A stretch of DNA of 26,164 nt, taken from positions 1-26,164 of the forward strand of contig VDMD01000232.1 of assembly GCA_007026445.1 (NCBI GenBank), written 5' to 3'. Position numbers and translations under genes: made by a program. The DNA comes from Schizophyllum amplum. Its lineage: Eukaryota; Basidiomycota; Agaricomycetes; Agaricales; Schizophyllaceae. The notes under the pieces were generated by a model. It worked only from the letters and a program-made list of their open reading frames with translations. It made no database searches and was not told the DNA's origin. Shown here one piece after another: positions 1-11,277 of this stretch. Positions within the stretch are counted from its first letter, which is position 1; every line of letters begins with the position of its first letter.

Positions 1-218
1 CCTACACCTACTTGCCGAGGTACCGGGCTGCGCACAATATACCGTCTTCGGTCCTCTTCGTTCATTCTGTGTTATTCATGACCTTTAAGGCATTAAAACT
101 GCCTGTATCCTACACTAGTACCATGTATCTACATGCCCGGCATTTGACTGTTCTGCCTCGAAGTACACAGATGCCTCGATATGTCCAACGACTCTTCAAG
201 TTCAACTCAATCTAAGCA

Positions 219-437
219 TTGTCCCGTCGACATGCTCAACGTCAATTCCGATTCGAAATCGATGATCGGGACGGGTTGAAAGTCGTGTACCCTATCAAGC
301 ACGTGCATACTCTCAAGTCCGATTGGTCCGCGGCGCTCTACTTGCCTGCTTCGACCCACGGACGTCGCCGAGAACGACGACGAGCGCTCGTCGGAAGTCG
401 GCCCGACTTTCCGCACATCGACGAGGACGCCGATTGA
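219..437 (+). other. Short open frame shared by both repeat copies (left)
   Basis: A 72-codon frame in the left arm. It has a counterpart on the minus strand at 19085-18825 in the right arm. The two predicted peptides share the core SDWSAALYLPAST, an arginine-rich stretch (GRRRERRR) and an acidic C-terminus, and they end at the same stop codon. Many base differences upstream of the core change the amino acid, so selection on a protein is not clear. I do not recognise the family. It may be the decayed end of an element-encoded or captured gene. Confidence 0.3.
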
Positions 438-1628
438 GCAGCAACTACAACCCGCAGTCTTACAAATACCGGCGATACAGCTCATATACAATCATTCTAC
501 ACTCATATAGAGCGCTGAACAGAAAGAGCTAGAACAAAGGCCAGAGTATAGCACAAGGTTTAGCACCCAGCGGACCGCGCTGAGGTCGCATAGCGTGCGC
601 ACACCGACGAGCTCAGCAAGCAGACCCGTACCTCTGACAGACATTATTCTCTCGATTGATCTCACTCTTCGTACCTACTTAGCTGAGCAACACCCACGTT
701 GTAACTTGAAGGCCCTATGCCAGTGAGGCTGTCCACACCGTCAGTTCTCAGTGATTACATTCATTATAGTGAGTGAAGCAGCACTATATAATATCATATA
801 GATATATCATAATGGCGCCGCCGCTGGCGGTCGCACACGACCGCAGCGCAGCGCACTCTACGGATGAAGTCGAACATTGATCACGTTTCATCACGTGATT
901 GTGTTGATCGAGCGCGTGCGCCGCCGCCTGCGATGTCGCCGCGCCTCGCATACAATGCAGACGCGTCGTCTCGGGGTATGATGGGGTGGGTTGGCGTGTA
1001 TGTGAAATGGAGGATGATGGTATGAGAGTGAAGGGGATGCTGTCGTCCCCGCTGTGGGCGCGATCGTCGGCAACATGATCGACGGTGAAGTTGTCCGAGA
1101 GCGACGTCGGCGTTGGAGATGGGGCTAGCCTGGGCAGGGCGCCGAGGGCGCTGAGGAGATGAGAAAGACGCATTGAGGCGTGGCAGAAGCGCTGGACGAT
1201 GGTTCAACAACGCCAACGGGTGACGAGACACCGGCAGCGGCGATGGCGGTGCGGGAAAAGCATCGATCAGCGATTTTTTCGACGGCGTGCCGTACAGTTA
1301 ACGCACTGTGCAGCGGTTGGCAGGGTAAGGGTCATAAGGGAGATGAGAGCATCGGTGCACGAGGGAGGCGAGGGAAGCGGTAGCTGACGCTAGGCAACGC
1401 GCCGGGAACCGCACCGCGACGAGCGCGACAGCGAGCGTGCCTGCGCGGTGCACGTGGCGCGGCGTATCGGGAATCCGGGTGGCGAGCAAATACCAGCAAT
1501 CAATGATTAACCTAGGTCTATGTAGGTAAGAACCCCAATCAATATATACCGGTATTACTAGAAAAGGAGATGGGTCATAATGAGATACGGACCAGTCGAC
1601 ACAAGCCTGTACAGCAGGGGAATATCGG

Positions 1629-1660
1629 AATACGACCCCCTGCGGGGATAGGGTCGTATT
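1629..1660. repeat. Hairpin motif, copy 1
   Basis: AATACGACCC at 1629-1638 is followed by 12 bases and then its perfect reverse complement GGGTCGTATT at 1651-1660. The loop itself contains CCCC/GGGG that can extend the stem. The motif lies near the inner end of the left repeat arm. Confidence 0.75.
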
Positions 1661-1685
1661 GACTTATTGGTAGGGACACCCCTCC

Positions 1686-1995
1686 AATACAGAATGAACA
1701 AAAAGGATTGAAAGGCGGTACAATGGGCACAGCCCGGTCCCTCGGCAAGTAGGTCGCAGGGCGAGGGACATCACAGTTGATGCATACATTGGTACATACA
1801 TACATACAGACAATTCAGCTGCTTTGCCGAGCGTTCAAAACGAGCAGAAACGATGCTAAACGTCGCCGACCGCGCAGCGAACGCGCGCCACAAGCGCCAT
1901 TCGTGACGTGACGTCACCATCGCCTCTTGCTTCGTCCCTCGTCGTCGTCCTCGCCGGCGAGCGCTAGGGTCGCCCCTTCCCGGCTTGCTTCAACC
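1686..1995 (+). repeat. Near-identical direct repeat, left copy
   Basis: This block of 310 bases matches 19188-19497 in direct orientation with only two differences that I can find (a C/T in GCGTTCAAAA and a C/T in CGGCTTGCTT). Identity falls sharply on both sides. Upstream of AATACAGAATG the flanks are unrelated in this orientation. After CAACC the copies continue as related but much more diverged sequence for about 190 bases. It includes a palindromic GTGACGTCAC and GC-rich promoter-like sequence. Confidence 0.9.
1908..1917. promoter_or_regulatory. Palindromic CRE-like site (left copy)
   Basis: GTGACGTCAC is a perfect 10-base palindrome with the TGACGTCA core bound by fungal ATF/CREB-type bZIP factors. 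It lies about 165 bases upstream of a short frame starting ATGTTCGT at 2083. The function is inferred from the motif only. Confidence 0.35.
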
Positions 1996-2082
1996 CCTGA
2001 AGGTTAGTGATTGTGCTTTGATCTCAAAAGTGCGTGGTTCTGCTTGTCGCACTCGTCATATAGCTGACGAAAAAAATTGAAC

Positions 2083-2187
2083 ATGTTCGTATTGTTCAAC
2101 GGCCTGGGCCATCCCACGGCGGCGTCTATCACCTATCGACAACCACCTTCGAGCTCCCGACGGCTCAAGAGCCCGAGACTGCCCCGC
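2083..2187 (+). pseudogene. 5' stub of a repeated gene, cut by the LTR
   Basis: An ATG-initiated frame beginning MFVL, followed by a GHPTAA segment and a PPSSS motif. It matches the frame that starts at 19584 (MFVL, then GHPPAA and PPSSS). The similarity stops at about 2187, exactly where the retroelement LTR begins, so the insertion appears to have severed the gene. The product is unknown. Confidence 0.4.
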
Positions 2188-3138
2188 TGTCAGGAGAGAT
2201 ATGAGTTTGATATAGAGGCTCGATTGTGCTGAGGAATTCTCGACGCGCGCACGCACGGTCACCTGACAATCATGTGACCAGTGTTTGACTTCGGCAACCG
2301 CCCATTCAAGGGACGCCGTGTTCACATACGTAGACTCTCGGCACCTTGTCAGCCCTAATTCTCATGCTTTGTCACCTACTTACCAATCTTTGAACAGCCA
2401 CGCTCGCTACTGTATTTACTTACTTACTCATGCGCTCGTTTCATACTGCCTCGTAGTACTGCCCTTACATTACTGTATATAGCTGGCTGTGCGGCAAAGG
2501 AGTACGCTTACCAAGGGTGTTTCGAGTCCAGGGTATAAATACCCTCACTCGTAGGTGCAAAGACAGCAACCAACCACCGAAGAGCGAGTTTACGCACAAC
2601 TCTCTTCCCAGCCTTGCACACACCTCTGTTACGCCTACTGCCAGAGCTACTCAGCGACTGTACCTATACAGAACGTTGATATCCCCTACTGCAGTTTGAA
2701 GTCTAAGAGAGACACGCCCCGAACAACGAGTTCCGGGTTACGATTGACAAGTAAACTCGCCGTGAGCATTCTCAGGACATCGGGCACTACGGCTCGCAGT
2801 GATCCTAGCTCTACTCAGGCAGTCCCTCGACGTCTTTAAGCGCCACCTCTGCTCTTCGAAGAACCTCTCACCCAGTACTAAGCTCCACGCGTCGCTGCGT
2901 ACCCTCTCGCCTACAAGAACCATCTCAATTGCCTCGTATCGACGCCCTCCCTCACGCGTACTTCTCAGTCCACGTGAGCGTACACCCCTCCTCAAGACCG
3001 ATATCACCGACCTCGGAGACATCCAGGCCAGGCTACTCGTGACTACACTCCTCAATACCTCCCAAACTACTCAAGGAGATTCTTTCTATTTTATAGGAAC
3101 TTCTCTAGGCTAAACTACAAACCACATTTAGCCTGACA
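2188..3138 (+). repeat. 5' LTR, 951 bases
   Basis: The LTR starts TGTCAGG and ends CCTGACA, which are perfect 7-base inverted repeats with the TG...CA ends typical of LTRs. The left end coincides with the point where similarity to the 19500-19680 repeat stops. A TATA element lies inside. The matching 3' LTR and the target-site duplication cannot be checked because the element is truncated. Confidence 0.75.
2534..2540 (+). promoter_or_regulatory. TATA box of the LTR
   Basis: TATAAAT sits inside GGGTATAAATACCC, a symmetric context in the first half of the LTR. This would place the start of R near 2565. Position and sequence fit an LTR promoter; no transcript evidence is available here. Confidence 0.5.
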
Positions 3139-3142
3139 TCAC

Positions 3143-3161
3143 TGGAGCCCACCGCGAGGGG
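3143..3161 (+). other. Possible primer-binding site
   Basis: TGGAGCCCACCGCGAGGGG begins four bases after the LTR end. It starts with TGG, as expected for pairing with the CCA end of a tRNA primer. The implied primer would have U before CCA; I cannot assign the tRNA without the host tRNA set. Confidence 0.45.
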
Positions 3162-3210
3162 AGGTTGAGTACAGTCACTCTACAGCCACCAAGCCCAGTC
3201 TCCACTCGAC

Positions 3211-6200
3211 ATGTCTCACCACGTCTCATCGCACGAAGGAAGCGGTGACTACGATGTTATCACCGACCCCAGCAGCGTACTCAGCTCCGTTCCCCGCGAA
3301 TCGGGATCGTCGAGCCATTCCTACACGAGGTACCGAAACCTCAGCCTCAAGAAACCTCGGACGAAGACACCCATCAACCGCCTAGGACTTCCGCCGATCC
3401 AGGATCCTTCCTTCGCCTTCCAGACCCTACTCGGCAGGGCGAGGAATCGGACGAAGAGGAGCGCGTCGATCAGTCCTACGCAGGCCATCAGGCTTCAGAC
3501 TCAGAAGTGAACAAGATCACAGATCGAATGCAACACACCTTCTCAGCCACGGCTAGAGACTCCTCGCGCAATGCCTCGAACCGACACAGATCTGCGCCCA
3601 ATTCAGTACCCCACGCAACCATAGCAGCGCCTGCCACAATCCACGTAGCACCGCCCGAACGAGTACCGCCCCCGAAAGTACAGCATCGCATACCCCCGAC
3701 AGCCCCTTCTACAGCACGGCCTCGGCCGGGAAGAACAGCCACCCATTCAAGTCAGCGACAGTCATCAAGGAGTCGATCCAACTCACCTGTATCGCACCGC
3801 CATCGGTCATCTGGGCGATATGGCGTCTACGAACTACCCCCAGTAGGCACTCGTTACGCACCCAAGAAGTTTACGGGTAAATCCGAGGATATCACAGATT
3901 TCATCGAGCACTACGAACGATTGCTACGTCAGTATCGGATAGAAGACGACAAAGAACAATGTCATTCCATACTGCAGTATTGTTCGACGCAGGTGAAACT
4001 GTATATCAAGGGTGTACGTGCGTATGCGACAAGCGATTGGGAAGCGCTGGAAGAAGAATCTGTTATACTTCTATGATGCGGAGAAGGGAGAGCACACGTA
4101 CGTAGCAGTCGACGTTGTGGACTTTGCCAAGAAATCCAGCGAGAAGAAGATCCAGAACATGGCGCAGTGGAAACAGTATTACCGACGATTCACTCGTCGT
4201 TCTGGAGCACTCGTTAATTCAGGGCATATTTCAGAGGAAGACGAATCTTACTATCTTTGGATGGGGATTCATTCTGACCTCCGTTCGGTCCTCGAAACGC
4301 ACATTCAACTTCGCCGACAGCTAGACGGATATGGATCAGACTCTGAAGATGATTCAGACACGGAGGAACAGCCTTACACAGTCGCCGAAATCACTTCGGC
4401 TGCGCGCCACCACTTCAAACGCAATCGTTTCGTATCGCGCCGCTTCGACGCGGATCGGTTTGGACAGCGTCCGAGCGACGAGTCATCGGCCACCGAAACG
4501 GACTCGGAGGGAGAAGATACTAGCGAGGACTCTGACAACGAGAAACAGAAGAAGAAGGCGAGACAGGAGAAGAAGAAGAGAATGAAGAAGAAAGAACAAA
4601 GGAAGGAGAAGAAACAACTCGAACGCGCCTCGAAGATGTCGGGCTCGCCAGCAGAGTTGACTCAGCTCGTCAAGCAGCTGAATGGAATGAAACCCGACCA
4701 CGAATCCTACGCACCTATGTACTACCAAGCTGTAGTACTCGATCCGACTGGCAGGGTGGAAGAATTCATTCATGCGCGTCCTGCCAATATGAATGTAGCA
4801 AGGAACACGACAAATACAACAAACGTACCGCCAACTCGCATAAGGGACGAGCGCCCGCCAAGAGCTCCGCCGAGGCCAGATCCTCCCAGCCCAGGTTCCA
4901 CAGTACGCACCGAGAGCGCCACCCCCACATATGACAGACGCACCGCCCCGACGAGCGATGTCCAGTCCCGCGACAGGACCTAACGCTCTGCCCGCAGGCT
5001 GCTATGGGTGCCATGACCCAGGTCATCGCATAGGCGAATGCCCCCAGATAGCTAGACTGTTGCGTGAGCAGAAGATTCGACGAGACCCAGAAACGAATCG
5101 TCTCACCTTGAATAACGGCAACTTTATTCGCCGGTATCGAGACGAAAGTATGGTCGCCGCGGTGGAACGTATCATGGGAACGAGCGCGGACGTGAATCTG
5201 TATTATGCGTCAGACGAAGAAGACATGGAGATGCCGATTCGCGTGGATATGTTCTTCGCGGGAGTACCTACAGAACATGACGAGGATCTCATTTCAGAAG
5301 CGGAAGGGTTTTACAACGGTCGCATAAACAACTCACGTTTGCGCGCATATTACGGGAAACCTCCTCCAGCGGAACGGTATCCATCGGAGTGGGATGACGA
5401 ATATCCGGAAATCATCATCGAAGAACCGTCGGACTCTGAGTTCCGGCAATCTAGGAGTCAGCATTATCAAGAACGAGCCGAGGTTTACAACAGAACGTTC
5501 CCCGCGAAGGATAGGATCGACAAGGAATCGTCGGGCGCCCGTGCGCGTCGAGACTTCATGGAAGGACCTGCAAAACGGGCAGGTCTGCGAGACCATGGCC
5601 CGCGCCAAGTCATCCCGCGCAAGTTTCGAGACCTAGATAAACCTAGCGCACCGGAAAGGCCTGAGCGATCAAGGGTAGTTGAAAAACCTTCGTATCGACC
5701 TCAGCAAGAAGACGTACCAATGGCACCCCCAGCAACAGAGAGTGCAGGCGGTCCGGCAGCTACGGAAAGCCGAGTGCCGGAGACCCCTACGTTGGCCGAA
5801 CGACCGCCCGTGTTGTCGCGTCAAGACCCATCTGCGGGGAGAGATCCAGGGCAACACCGAACTGAGATTCCACCTCCCCCACGACGCTCTCGACTTGATC
5901 CATTCTCGTCATTGCCTCGTACCACGCCGGTAGATGCCCGACAGCCCCGCGTTCGCCCAACCGAAGACGGGCAGAGGGAAGATCAGCCCCGATTCACGCA
6001 GACACCTAAGGTAAGAGAACGTACCAGTGTGAGGAACGAAAGCGGTCATCCAGACGATGAGCCGCCTCCTCCCAAAGGGAGAGGACCTGCCAAGGTCGCA
6101 CCTATTGCCAGGAACACTAACATCGCAGAAGCTGTGGACAAATTGATGAAAGGTCGATCCGAACTCACCGTTGAAGAGACATTTGCCATATCCAAGGAGG

Positions 6201-6250
6201 CACGGGAGGAAATGATGGGCCGCCTCAAGCCCGTAGCCGCCGCGTCGAGC
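3211..6250 (+). pseudogene. gag: Retrotransposon gag, frameshifted and truncated
   Basis: The reading frame starts MSHHVSSHEG at 3211 and is carried in three successive frames, with shifts near 3290-3300, near 4065 and between 4840 and 4960. In order it shows a proline- and serine-rich N-terminus, a capsid-like helical segment (YAPKKFTGKSEDITDFIEHY near 3855-3915), an acidic stretch, a lysine-rich coiled region (about 4540-4640), a CCHC zinc knuckle of C-X2-C-X4-H-X4-C spacing at 5000-5041, a long disordered region, and a conserved-looking tail (ELTVEETFAISKEAREEMM near 6160-6215) of the kind seen before the protease in basidiomycete elements. The frame then runs into unrelated DNA and stops at 6404. 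Each shift is consistent with a single-base indel. Gag would coat element RNA in virus-like particles; this copy cannot. Confidence 0.8.
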
Positions 6251-6259
6251 CAATGTCCT

Positions 6260-7629
6260 TTAGAATTGCCTGATAGTAGTGGATACAACCAGAAGATTCG
6301 TTGGCTCAGCTCGGGTTACAACCAGGGCACTGGATGTAAAGGTCAGTCAAGCTGCCTAGCCTGGCCTGGCTTCGGGGGTTGCCGGGGGCTTTACCTCTTA
6401 GCGTAATTGCGTTAATATAATACTATTTATCGTAATTGACGCGGTTATCTGGTACACGTGGCACCCCCGCCTGGCGCTGGCGCCGCCGCTGGCTGCTTGC
6501 TCCTCCCCTCCAGCAGCCACATACAATGCTATGCACGCAGTCCCTGGCAAACATCCGGTCGTCATACTGACACCCGCAACGTCCCGCTTGCGCCGCCCGC
6601 GCCTGCGCAGCTGCCCCTGCGCCCCGCCCCCCGCCCCGCTTCCGCGCCTCGTACGCGCCGGCGCCTCCTGCACCCTTGCAGCGCCATATTCGTCGGAACC
6701 CCCCTCTCATAGCATTATGCTCAGCATGTCTACAGCATCCCGCGTCCAATGAACCGCCCGGGTACGCTGCTGCCGCCCCCGCCGGCCCGCCCCCGCCGCC
6801 GCCGCCCGCCCCGCCCCCGCCCCCGCCCCCGCCCCCGCCCGCCCCGGCCCTGGGCCCGCGCTCGTTGCGACGCTCGATACTTGTAGGACGCTGTACTTCG
6901 CAGTACTGTACCCGCGCACCGGGCGCCCCGCCTTACCCGGATTTAGCCCGCCTGGGCGCCCGGCACTTCGTTTGGCACCACAGTGTCTGCCTCATCAGCT
7001 CGGGAAGCTAGATGTATGATGCAGTCTCTGTTTCTTGCATGTACCCCCGCCCAAGAAGCTCGCACCGGCCCCCGCCCCCAACTCCGCGCTTCCCTGCTGC
7101 GCCCGCGCCGCCCTGGGTATCTTCATCGGCTGCCAGTACGTGTACATAGTCATTCTCCAATTCCCTCTAATCATTTATTCCGCTCAGCAGGACCATCGTC
7201 GTGATCGCGCATCCTCAAAACATGCAGCTCATGCACCCGCGCTCGCACAGCCCGTGCTCTCTTCACCCATCTCCCCGTACTTCTTCCTACACTCTTCCAT
7301 CGGGCCCGCAGCCTTGCGCTCCCTCTTCCTCAAGCTGAATGGGCGCGTCATCCAGCCATCAAGGAACTCACACCAGATTCCGGCATTGTATGACATAGAT
7401 CTATGTTTATGTAGTCGAGCTGCTATTGTACTATATAACAATACCAATGTGTTGACGAACTCGAGTCAATGACAGCAGCGAGAGCATAGCCCTACCACGT
7501 CATGTCGAAAGTCTGGCCGTCACCCAGGTTTGGAACAATGAAGTTCAACACTCACGTGACGTCGCGCAAGGATTTTCTCTAAGTCCATGCCTACGATGAA
7601 ATTCAACCTTTCTCAAAGTCCACGAAGAT
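6260..7629. other. Stretch without a supported gene
   Basis: GC-rich, cytosine-skewed DNA after the retroelement break. Open frames here, such as 7035-7472 on the plus strand (145 codons) and 6676-7011, show no domain I recognise. The latter is dominated by proline codons from the C-rich repeat. Splice-like signals are not arranged into a convincing gene. It may be part of another decayed element. Confidence 0.5.
6772..6852. repeat. C-rich microsatellite (CCCCCG/CCG)n
   Basis: About 80 bases made almost only of CCCCCG, CCCG and CCG units. The complementary strand has many runs of three or more G and could fold into G-quadruplexes. Length is likely variable and could be misassembled. Confidence 0.85.
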
Positions 7630-7766
7630 GAAGCTCAACATATAGCCATATATACACATGTACATGGGACAGGCAAATAGATAACAACACAAGAAATGAG
7701 ACACAAGACATACAAGCAGCAGCAGGCACCAAAACAACAGTAATCAATGGCTATATGTTGACCTTC
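7630..7766. repeat. 20-base inverted repeat, possible small hairpin element
   Basis: GAAGCTCAACATATAGCCAT at 7630-7649 is matched in reverse complement by ATGGCTATATGTTGACCTTC at 7747-7766, 19 of 20 bases pairing, with a spacer of 97 bases. The arm ends 18 bases beyond the stop codon of the minus-strand gene at 7785. Related GATGAARYTCAAC-like motifs occur at 7538, 7596 and 7627. It could be a miniature inverted-repeat element or a 3' untranslated RNA fold. Confidence 0.6.
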
Positions 7767-7784
7767 AAATCGGAGATATCATAC

Positions 7785-10700
7785 TCAAGCAGAAACATGC
7801 TGGCAGACCCACGTTACGTCTGCGACACATCGCGCCCATGACGCCCTCGGCTTATCACCCAAGGACAGGCCCCACCAACAAAGACAAGCCACCGCAGACG
7901 CAAGCCCATTCTGCCCATTGACAGCGAGCACGCCCCAACTACCACCCTCAACCATCTTGTGCGTCGGGTATCCCGCGGCATCCCTCTCCCGCCAATCCGG
8001 CTGAAGGCCGTTCCACCAAGCCCACATCTCCCGCTCAAAGGACTTGACCTCTGTGAGAATGATCGGCTTCTTCGCACGTCGTCCGCCATTAATCCATGCT
8101 GTCAAGGCTGTCGGTTTAGCGGGGGCACCCGGTACCGTCAACGTCGCGCCCTTGTTGATGTCGAATCCGTGGTTGCTCTCCAGCACGGTCCAGGCGCGTA
8201 GCAGATGGTAGTAGTCATCCCCGAGCTCTGGGCGATTGACGACGTCGAAGATGTTTTGGAACCACGGCAGGGCGTCCGCGGGACATGACGGAGGCTGGTT
8301 GCGGGCACGATTCAGGCTGTCGCTGTCGCCGTCGAAAGGTGCCCGCGGTGAGGGAGCGGAGGCGGGCGATGAGGCCGGAGGGTCTTCTTCGTCCAGAGCT
8401 GCATCCGGATCATCGTCCTCTTCCTCCATCTCTTCGCGTGTGAGCGTGAACTGTGAAGGCGGAGGGGGGCGCTTGTGCTGAGAACCAGAAGCGGGGCGCT
8501 TGACGAGCGAGGGTGGTGGGCGCTTGCGTCGTGAAGAGAGAGGACGCTTTGCGCCGGATACCACAGGTGCTGGTTGGTCGTCTTCATCTTCGGAAGATCT
8601 TGCTGAGGAATCCGGGACATCCTCGCGCATGAGCTGTGACCGTAACACCAGGAGGGCGTGCTCGCGCTGCTGTAAAGCAACCAAGGCCGCATCGTCGTTA
8701 TCGTTCTCGTTGGCCTCCGGGTCGACATCTTCCTCATCCAATTCCTCCTGCGTAAGCACCTGCTGCATCGGAGGAGGAGGCGCCATGAACTGTGGCACAG
8801 AACGAGGCGGCGGTGGCGGCGGCGGCGGCCGTCGTGAGGGCGCTCGCGCGGCGGCACTACGAATGGCAGCCAGTCCCGTCGTCTTCGTGATGGACGACGG
8901 CGGCATAGGCGAAGTACGGGGGGCGGCTGCAGGTGGCGATGGTATGACTGTCGGCAGCGATGTCGAGGACGTGAGTGACGCCGAGGGCGTCGATGACACT
9001 GATGAAGTGGGGGACTTGGATGTTGACATTGCAGACGGTCCGACAAGCGCCGAGGACACGGACTTCTCGCCGGTAGTAGATGGCGCGTCAGGCACGCGAG
9101 GCGGATCGGGCTGGGATGGCGCCTCAGGACCCAAGATCGCGCCCGAGGCGGACGGTACAGATGCCTTGTCTGGCGTGGAGAACACCGATCGCTCGCCCGG
9201 CGAGATGAGCGCAGATTGCACCGCAGTATCGTCCAGCTCAGAGGCGTCTAGACAACAACAACAGTGAGTACAGCGTGTACGCGAGGTAACCGCGACAGTC
9301 AGACTCACCAGGCGGTGTCAGCATATCCACATCACCACCGGACGTTGCGGTCAGCTCAGCAGACTTGCGTTTGAGGCCCGCCGCAGCCTTCGACTTCGCC
9401 TTCGCCTTGCCCTTTCCCTTCGCCGCCTGCTTCAGCTTCTTCTTCGCCTTGGCTTCCTCGTCGCTGTCGATGTACTCGTCATCGGACTCTTCAGCCTCGA
9501 CTATGTCTTGGCGACGGTCGCGCACCCGGCCCGTGTCGTCGACGTAGTGGTTGCTGATCCAGCTGACGATGCGCGTCATCCTCATGGTCTCAGGCATATA
9601 CCGGACGAAATCATTGTGCTTCTCCCTCTCCCACTCCAAGCGCCGGTATCCCTCCGTCTCGCCCGGTGGGTCGTCGGACCGATAAGTCGCAGCGGGCTTC
9701 TTGACATCAAAGCCACCCACAGGCGTCGGAGGTAGCGACGTCTTGACGGCGGGCGTGGCCTTGACAGGTTTGGCCGTCGTCGTAGACGTGACGACGGGTG
9801 CCTTCGCCTTCGCCGGTAGCCGCGTCTGCGAAGTGGACGCCTTCGGCTGCGAGGTGGACGAGGTGGAAGCCTTCGGCTGCGAGGTGGACGAAGTGGAAGC
9901 CTTCGGCTGCGATCTGGACGCCTTGGGCTGCGAGGTAGATGCATTTGCGGTTGTGCGTGATGTCGAGCCACGCTTGCGCTTGGCAGGCTTCGCGAGGGGT
10001 TTGTCAATGGAGTCATCGCTGTCCTGATCGTCCGGGTTGCCGTCCTGTTCGTCATCCGATTCTTCGTCCGAGTCATCTTCTCGAGGGAGAGAGATGAGGC
10101 CGTCGAGCTGGAGGCCCGCCGTCAAGACATCTTCTAGCGCTGCAGCGTCACATTCGGCCTGGCCTAAGAAGGAGTCAGGACAAGATATAGATGAAGGGAC
10201 GATGGAGACGCACTGTATGACGCCCGGACAAACTTCGAGTATATCGCCTTGACCTGAGCAAGGCCGTCCTCGTCTGCCTCGGCCCACGTCTGACCGGACA
10301 GATTCTTCCCGGCGAAGACCGAGTACGTGCATATGTCGCCTTGGGCGCTAGGAATAGGCCCGCCAATGAGGAGAGTGGCTTGCAGCCCGGTGTACGCTTG
10401 AATGCCTCGCAGGATGCTGCCGACGAACGACGGGAGATTGGTGATCGCCCTGTGAGGCGATTAGAGACGTGTATGAGACTACAAGCACAACACGTACTGC
10501 TGACGAGATGCGGGTGTAAGAGAAGGGCCCTCCTTCTTCAGCCGAAGGAACTCCGCGCGTGCGATCTTCCCCTCAGCAACGGCGCGTGCCAAGTACGCAT
10601 CCTGCTCCGCCTGGCCGAGTTTCGCGAACTCGGTGTTGACGACGTTGTCGCGCCAGTTGGCTCCCGACTTCGCCTTCTTGGCGTTCTGGAGCTGAAGCTT

Positions 10701-11277
10701 TGCCAACGCGTCCGCGTATAAGGGCTGAAGCGCGTCATGGTTCTCGACTTGGTATTGTTGGGCGGCCGTTCGACGTCTCGGGGCGTTAGAGAAGCCGCTG
10801 AGCTGCATGAGGAGGGCGGCGAGAGGGTTCTTCTTGTTTGTGAAGGAGACATTCGGGGCGGCGAGGACGACATCCGATCGATACTTGAGCCAACGCCGAA
10901 TACGCTGAAAACGGTCAGTCAGTCGCGATCAAAACATGACCAAGCAAGCAATAACATACCTCATTCAGCCACTGGATGTGCGCCAAGACGCGCACCTTCT
11001 CCGTATCGACAAGTCCAGCGCAAGGATCGAAAATGACAGCAGCATTGTAAGGCGGATACGGGCCATGGAACTCTTCATGGTCGGCCAGCCAGTACGGAAA
11101 GTGGGTGTGGTACATGTTGCAGATATCGGCAGTGACATGTCGCTCAGAGACGTATCCACGCTGTCTCGCCGCGATGAAGCGGTCGAGATTGGGTAGAAGT
11201 ACGAGCTCTTGCCGCACACCATCGGCCCATCCCTTGCTCGTCTCGCGCTCCTCCTTCGCCTTTTTGGTCTTGCCCAT
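7785..11277 (-). CDS. Agaricomycete orphan-family protein, 1092 aa, 5 exons
   Basis: Exons on the minus strand are 11277-10960, 10904-10498, 10449-10214, 10163-9309 and 9247-7785. All introns are 48-61 bases with GT/AG ends, and the joined frame is open (3279 bases). Residues 1-330 form the better-ordered N-terminal part, starting MGKTKKAKEERETSKGW and including a helical segment around NWRDNVVNTEFAKL. Then come SQPKAST repeats (about 393-431), a lysine-rich stretch (558-590), a polyproline run (about 745-755) and two copies of an acidic motif (LTQEELDEEDVDP near 768, LTREEMEEEDDDP near 873). The C-terminal 80 residues carry WWNGLQPDW (about 1015) and a GQNGL...WWG signature (about 1060). From memory, this N- and C-terminal pairing is typical of a large agaricomycete family of unknown function. 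No catalytic motif was seen. The lysine-rich part suggests a nuclear location, which is inference. A non-coding 5' intron (about 11321-11278) is possible. Confidence 0.85.

Larger units (their letters stand above)
1..1683 (-). repeat. Left arm of a long inverted repeat
   Basis: This stretch is the reverse complement of 17577-19263, aligned end to end with small gaps. Base 1 pairs with about 19263 and base 1683 with about 17577. I judge identity by eye at roughly 75-85 percent, with some blocks almost perfect, for example around 300-400 against 18860-18960. The repeat runs off the left edge of the window, so its true end is unseen. It carries no recognisable transposase. Several short open frames are shared by both copies (see 219-437). 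It could be a non-autonomous or decayed transposon or an old segmental duplication. Confidence 0.8.
2188..6250 (+). mobile_element. Truncated Ty3/gypsy-type LTR retrotransposon
   Basis: The relic has a 5' LTR (2188-3138), a possible primer-binding site just behind it, and a gag region ending in unrelated DNA near 6250. No protease, reverse transcriptase, RNase H or integrase frame and no 3' LTR follow, so only the 5' third or so remains. Three frameshifts in gag mean it cannot make its own protein. The 5' end sits within the repeat-associated gene stub at 2083, so it inserted after that repeat was in place. The family assignment rests on the gag layout and the CCHC knuckle. Pol is missing, so gypsy rather than another LTR class is probable but not proven. 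Confidence 0.8.

Noticed and set aside
7035..7472. 145-codon plus-strand open frame
   Set aside because: No domain and no homologue recognised; amino-acid use follows local base composition.
8500..9267. 255-codon plus-strand open frame
   Set aside because: It lies wholly opposite the last exon of the 1092-residue gene, is a Ser/Gly-rich mirror of that low-complexity region, and has no splice or domain support.
9825..9945. CRISPR-like or satellite array
   Set aside because: The repeats are in-frame coding units (SQPKAST) in a fungal gene, with no spacers.
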